From: an uncultured Bacteroidales bacterium
GTDB taxonomy: Bacteria; Bacteroidota; Bacteroidia; Bacteroidales; ML635J-15
Reading direction: 5' to 3'
Length of the DNA stretch: 7,707 nucleotides
Assembly (NCBI GenBank): GCA_905233405.1
Contig: CAJOEG010000166.1
Coordinates: 1-7,707, forward strand
The position numbers were made by a program, and so were the translations under genes. This document shows positions 5,266-7,707 of the stretch, in pieces. Numbering within the stretch: position 1 is the first letter of the stretch; each line of letters opens with the position of its first letter. The notes below the pieces were generated by a model. It did not search any database, was not told where the DNA came from, and was given only the letters and a program-made list of their open reading frames with translations.

Positions 5266-7707
5266 TTATGCTATTCTGTCATAGTGCAAGCTAAAATAAT
5301 TATAAACCGCATCCTTGTAATGGTTTATGCTTTCGTCTGGATAACTGTCTGGCAGTTTGTTCCATAGTGTATCGCGAATCATAACTATTATAGTTGCCTT
5401 TGTTTCTTCCTTGTCGAAAGGATGGTCCATAGTATGAAGTAGTTCCTTAATTTTTTCAATCAGTTCCTTCGAGACTTCTTTAATCTTCTTGATGTCATTT
5501 TTCGACAGGTTATCCTTCATTAGGATGTCATATATTGACAACTGCTCATCGTTTTCAAAACCTTCCCTAATGTACCGCTTCTGTTCCTCGGTGAGCTGAC
5601 TGGTAAGATTCATAAGATCCTCAAAAGTCTTTTCAATTGTGGCTCGGTTCTGTTCGTCGTTGTAGTTGTGAATGATTTCCTGATACCTTTCGTAGAAGTT
5701 AACACGCGAAGGATTTGCCGCCAGCATCTGGGCAATGCGTTCCTGAAGCAGTTCCTGAATGTCTTTCAGCATCAAGTTCTTTTCCTTGCTCTTGGCAAAT
5801 TCGCGCCTAAGCAAATCAAAGTTGATTCCACTGATGTCGAAACGCCGTGGCTCTGCCGCAATCATCTGGCTGGTGTCAACTTCAAGGTGTTCGTTCACAA
5901 TTTCATTGATGGTAACACTGAGGTCTGTGATGTCGGCATGTTTGCGTTTCTTCTGCAGTTCCTTGATGATGGCCTCTATTGCGTCTTTTTGCTGCTTCAT
6001 TTCGGCAGTAATGTCTTCGCGGTTGAGATATTTCCACAACTTAAGCAGTGTGGTGACAAAAGTGCAATATGTTTTTCTGGTTTCTGCCGATTCGCACATG
6101 GCATTTGCTGCAGTCTTGAGCAGTTCGAGTTTCGTAAACTTTTCTGCGTGAATCAAATCCTCCAGTTTAAAATCGTGCTCCTTTAGAAATTCTGTCGCAG
6201 CGGAAATACTTTCAGCTACATGCTTGATTAGTTCCTCCTTGTCAATTGTCGGGTCGTTGCCTCCTGTTTCTCCACCAGGATTGGCAGTGTAGTCAGCCAA
6301 TGCCTGACGCAGAGCCTTAACAATGCCGATATAGTCAATGATAAGTCCGTTGGTTTTTCCTTCTGATACTCTATTTGCTCGTGCAATAGTCTGCATCAGG
6401 GTGTGTGCTTTCATCGGTTTGTCGAGGTAAAGGCATGAAAGTGTCTTTACATCGAAGCCTGTAAGCCACATAGCGCAAACAAAGACAATGCGTAATTTAG
6501 AATCGGCATTCTTGAACTTCTTGTCGAGTTCTTCCTTTTCCATTCGGTTGCGATGAGGCTTTATGTCCAAACCCCATTTTTGGAATGTCTGTATCTCGTT
6601 TTGTTCCTGGGAGATAACTACTGCCATGTCGGTTTCTTTCATCCATGTCAGCTTGCGTTGCAATTCCTGTGCTTCCTGCTGTGAACAGAATTTTTCTATC
6701 TGCTGTTCCAACAGTTTGATTTCCTTCTGCCAGTATTCCTGTACATAGTTGTATATTCGTACGCAAGTGACCTTGTTGTAGCATACAAACATAGCCTTGC
6801 CCGATGTCCAAAGGTCGCTGTAGTGTTGTACGAAATCCTTGGCTATCAAGCGCAGACGTTTCGCTGCTGTAAGAAGATGCACTTCCTTGCTAAATTCGCG
6901 CTCCAGTTTTGCCGACTGTGATGCGTCGAGGTCGCCGGCTTGTTCAAGGGCAGCAGCAATCTCTTCGTTTATTTCGGGATTCTTCAAGTCCTTCAGCTTT
7001 TCACCACGGTTTTCGTAGTAAAGTGGAACGGTTGCCTTATCTTCTACAGCACGTTTGAAGTCGTATATACTTACATAGCCTCCAAAGGTTCGCGCTGTGA
7101 TGTTGTCGTTTGACAACAGGGGAGTGCCTGTAAATCCGATACGATGAGCAGTCGGCAGAAGATGCATAAGGTTGTCTGCAAAAATACCGTTCTGTGTGCG
7201 GTGTGCTTCGTCGCTCATCACAATTATGTCGTGGTCGGGAATTATGGGCGTAGCCTTGGGGTCGTTGAATTTTTGTATGAGCGAGAAAATGTACGACGGA
7301 TTGCCTTTCAGCTTTGTCTTTAGGTCGTCGCCGTCGCTGGCAATAAAATTCTTGGCTTTCACATTTCCCAGCAGCCCGCAGTTTTCAAAAGTGTCGCTTA
7401 TCTGCTTGTTTAGTTCGTAGCGGTCGGTAAGCACAAGTATTGTTGGCGTACCCTCGAACTTGTGGCGTATCTTTTGTGCGAGGAACAGCATCGAGTAGCT
7501 TTTGCCACTTCCCTGCGTATGCCAGAACACTCCAAGTTTCCCATTTAGGTACTGTCGGTTACGATACATCTCGACTGCCTGGTTCACACCTAAATACTGG
7601 TGGTTGCGAGCCATAATCTTTACTGTTCTGCCGTCGGAATGGTCGTATAGTATGAAATTTTCGAGAAGGTCGAGAAAATTCTCTTTTTTGCAGATACCAC
7701 GCAACAT
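5266..7707 (-). CDS. hsdR: type I restriction enzyme R (motor/nuclease) subunit HsdR, N-terminus outside window
   Basis: The frame is open from the right edge to TAA 5268-5266, giving 813 residues. The methionine at 7707 is almost certainly internal, because HsdR proteins are about 1000 residues and begin with a PD-(D/E)XK nuclease domain that is absent here. Visible SF2 helicase motifs (window numbering): motif I HTQGSGKS (63-70, Lys69 for ATP phosphate), motif Ia LVLTDRYELNKQ (91-102), motif II DEAH (166-169), motif III GFTGTP (191-196), motif V region VFVCAMWLTGFD (408-419) and motif VI QTIARANR (439-446). The C-terminal part (about 490-813) is charged, helix-rich and Lys/Glu-heavy, as expected for the region that docks on the HsdM/HsdS methyltransferase. 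The subunit translocates DNA using ATP and cleaves it far from the recognition site when the site is unmethylated. hsdM and hsdS are not in the window and would be expected to the right. No internal break is seen. Confidence 0.93.
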   Translation of the reverse strand: MLRGICKKENFLDLLENFILYDHSDGRTVKIMARNHQYLGVNQAVEMYRNRQYLNGKLGVFWHTQGSGKSYSMLFLAQKIRHKFEGTPTILVLTDRYELNKQISDTFENCGLLGNVKAKNFIASDGDDLKTKLKGNPSYIFSLIQKFNDPKATPIIPDHDIIVMSDEAHRTQNGIFADNLMHLLPTAHRIGFTGTPLLSNDNITARTFGGYVSIYDFKRAVEDKATVPLYYENRGEKLKDLKNPEINEEIAAALEQAGDLDASQSAKLEREFSKEVHLLTAAKRLRLIAKDFVQHYSDLWTSGKAMFVCYNKVTCVRIYNYVQEYWQKEIKLLEQQIEKFCSQQEAQELQRKLTWMKETDMAVVISQEQNEIQTFQKWGLDIKPHRNRMEKEELDKKFKNADSKLRIVFVCAMWLTGFDVKTLSCLYLDKPMKAHTLMQTIARANRVSEGKTNGLIIDYIGIVKALRQALADYTANPGGETGGNDPTIDKEELIKHVAESISAATEFLKEHDFKLEDLIHAEKFTKLELLKTAANAMCESAETRKTYCTFVTTLLKLWKYLNREDITAEMKQQKDAIEAIIKELQKKRKHADITDLSVTINEIVNEHLEVDTSQMIAAEPRRFDISGINFDLLRREFAKSKEKNLMLKDIQELLQERIAQMLAANPSRVNFYERYQEIIHNYNDEQNRATIEKTFEDLMNLTSQLTEEQKRYIREGFENDEQLSIYDILMKDNLSKNDIKKIKEVSKELIEKIKELLHTMDHPFDKEETKATIIVMIRDTLWNKLPDSYPDESINHYKDAVYNYFSLHYDRIA

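Noticed and set aside
5668..6186. 172-residue plus-strand open frame opposite hsdR
   Set aside because: It lies wholly antisense to a well-supported gene, has no recognisable motif, and has the Phe/Cys/Leu-rich makeup of a shadow frame.

Overview
The window looks like a chromosomal segment from a member of the Bacteroidales (Prevotella/Bacteroides-like). The evidence is a TAnnTTTG-type -7 promoter box, start codons without a clear Shine-Dalgarno sequence, AACTTTTAACT-type AT-rich intergenic repeats, the long (~310 aa) form of SAICAR synthase, and a pyrE gene followed by a small SRPBCC-fold gene. These are lineage impressions from reading the sequence; no database search was possible.

Layout, left to right. 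(1) Positions 1-1061, minus strand: an exported, probably helical-repeat protein of unknown function with an acidic tail. Its last 8 bases overlap the start of a 5'-methylthioadenosine phosphorylase-family gene (mtnP-like) that runs off the left edge. A Bacteroidetes-type promoter box lies just upstream of the pair. (2) Positions 1159-3423, minus strand: purC (SAICAR synthase, purine synthesis) directly abutting ugd (UDP-glucose 6-dehydrogenase, UDP-glucuronate supply for polysaccharides). The stop codon of purC touches the ATG of ugd. (3) Positions 3424-3584: a 161-bp intergenic stretch with two adjacent imperfect palindromes and a cluster of AT-rich direct repeats. (4) Positions 3585-4642, minus strand: pyrE (orotate phosphoribosyltransferase) and a downstream SRPBCC-like gene that carries a one-base frameshift. 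(5) Positions 4655-5251, plus strand: a NUDIX hydrolase divergent from pyrE, with only 12 bp between the two start codons. (6) Positions 5266-7707, minus strand: most of a type I restriction enzyme HsdR subunit (SF2 helicase/translocase part and C-terminal region). Its N-terminal nuclease part lies beyond the right edge, and it converges on the NUDIX gene with 14 bp between stops.

Overall this is mostly core nucleotide metabolism (purC, pyrE, MTA phosphorylase, NUDIX) next to a restriction-modification locus. I see no clear sign of an undescribed system. The points most worth checking are the broken SRPBCC gene next to pyrE, the palindrome-plus-repeat block upstream of purC, and the very tight pyrE/NUDIX divergent junction.
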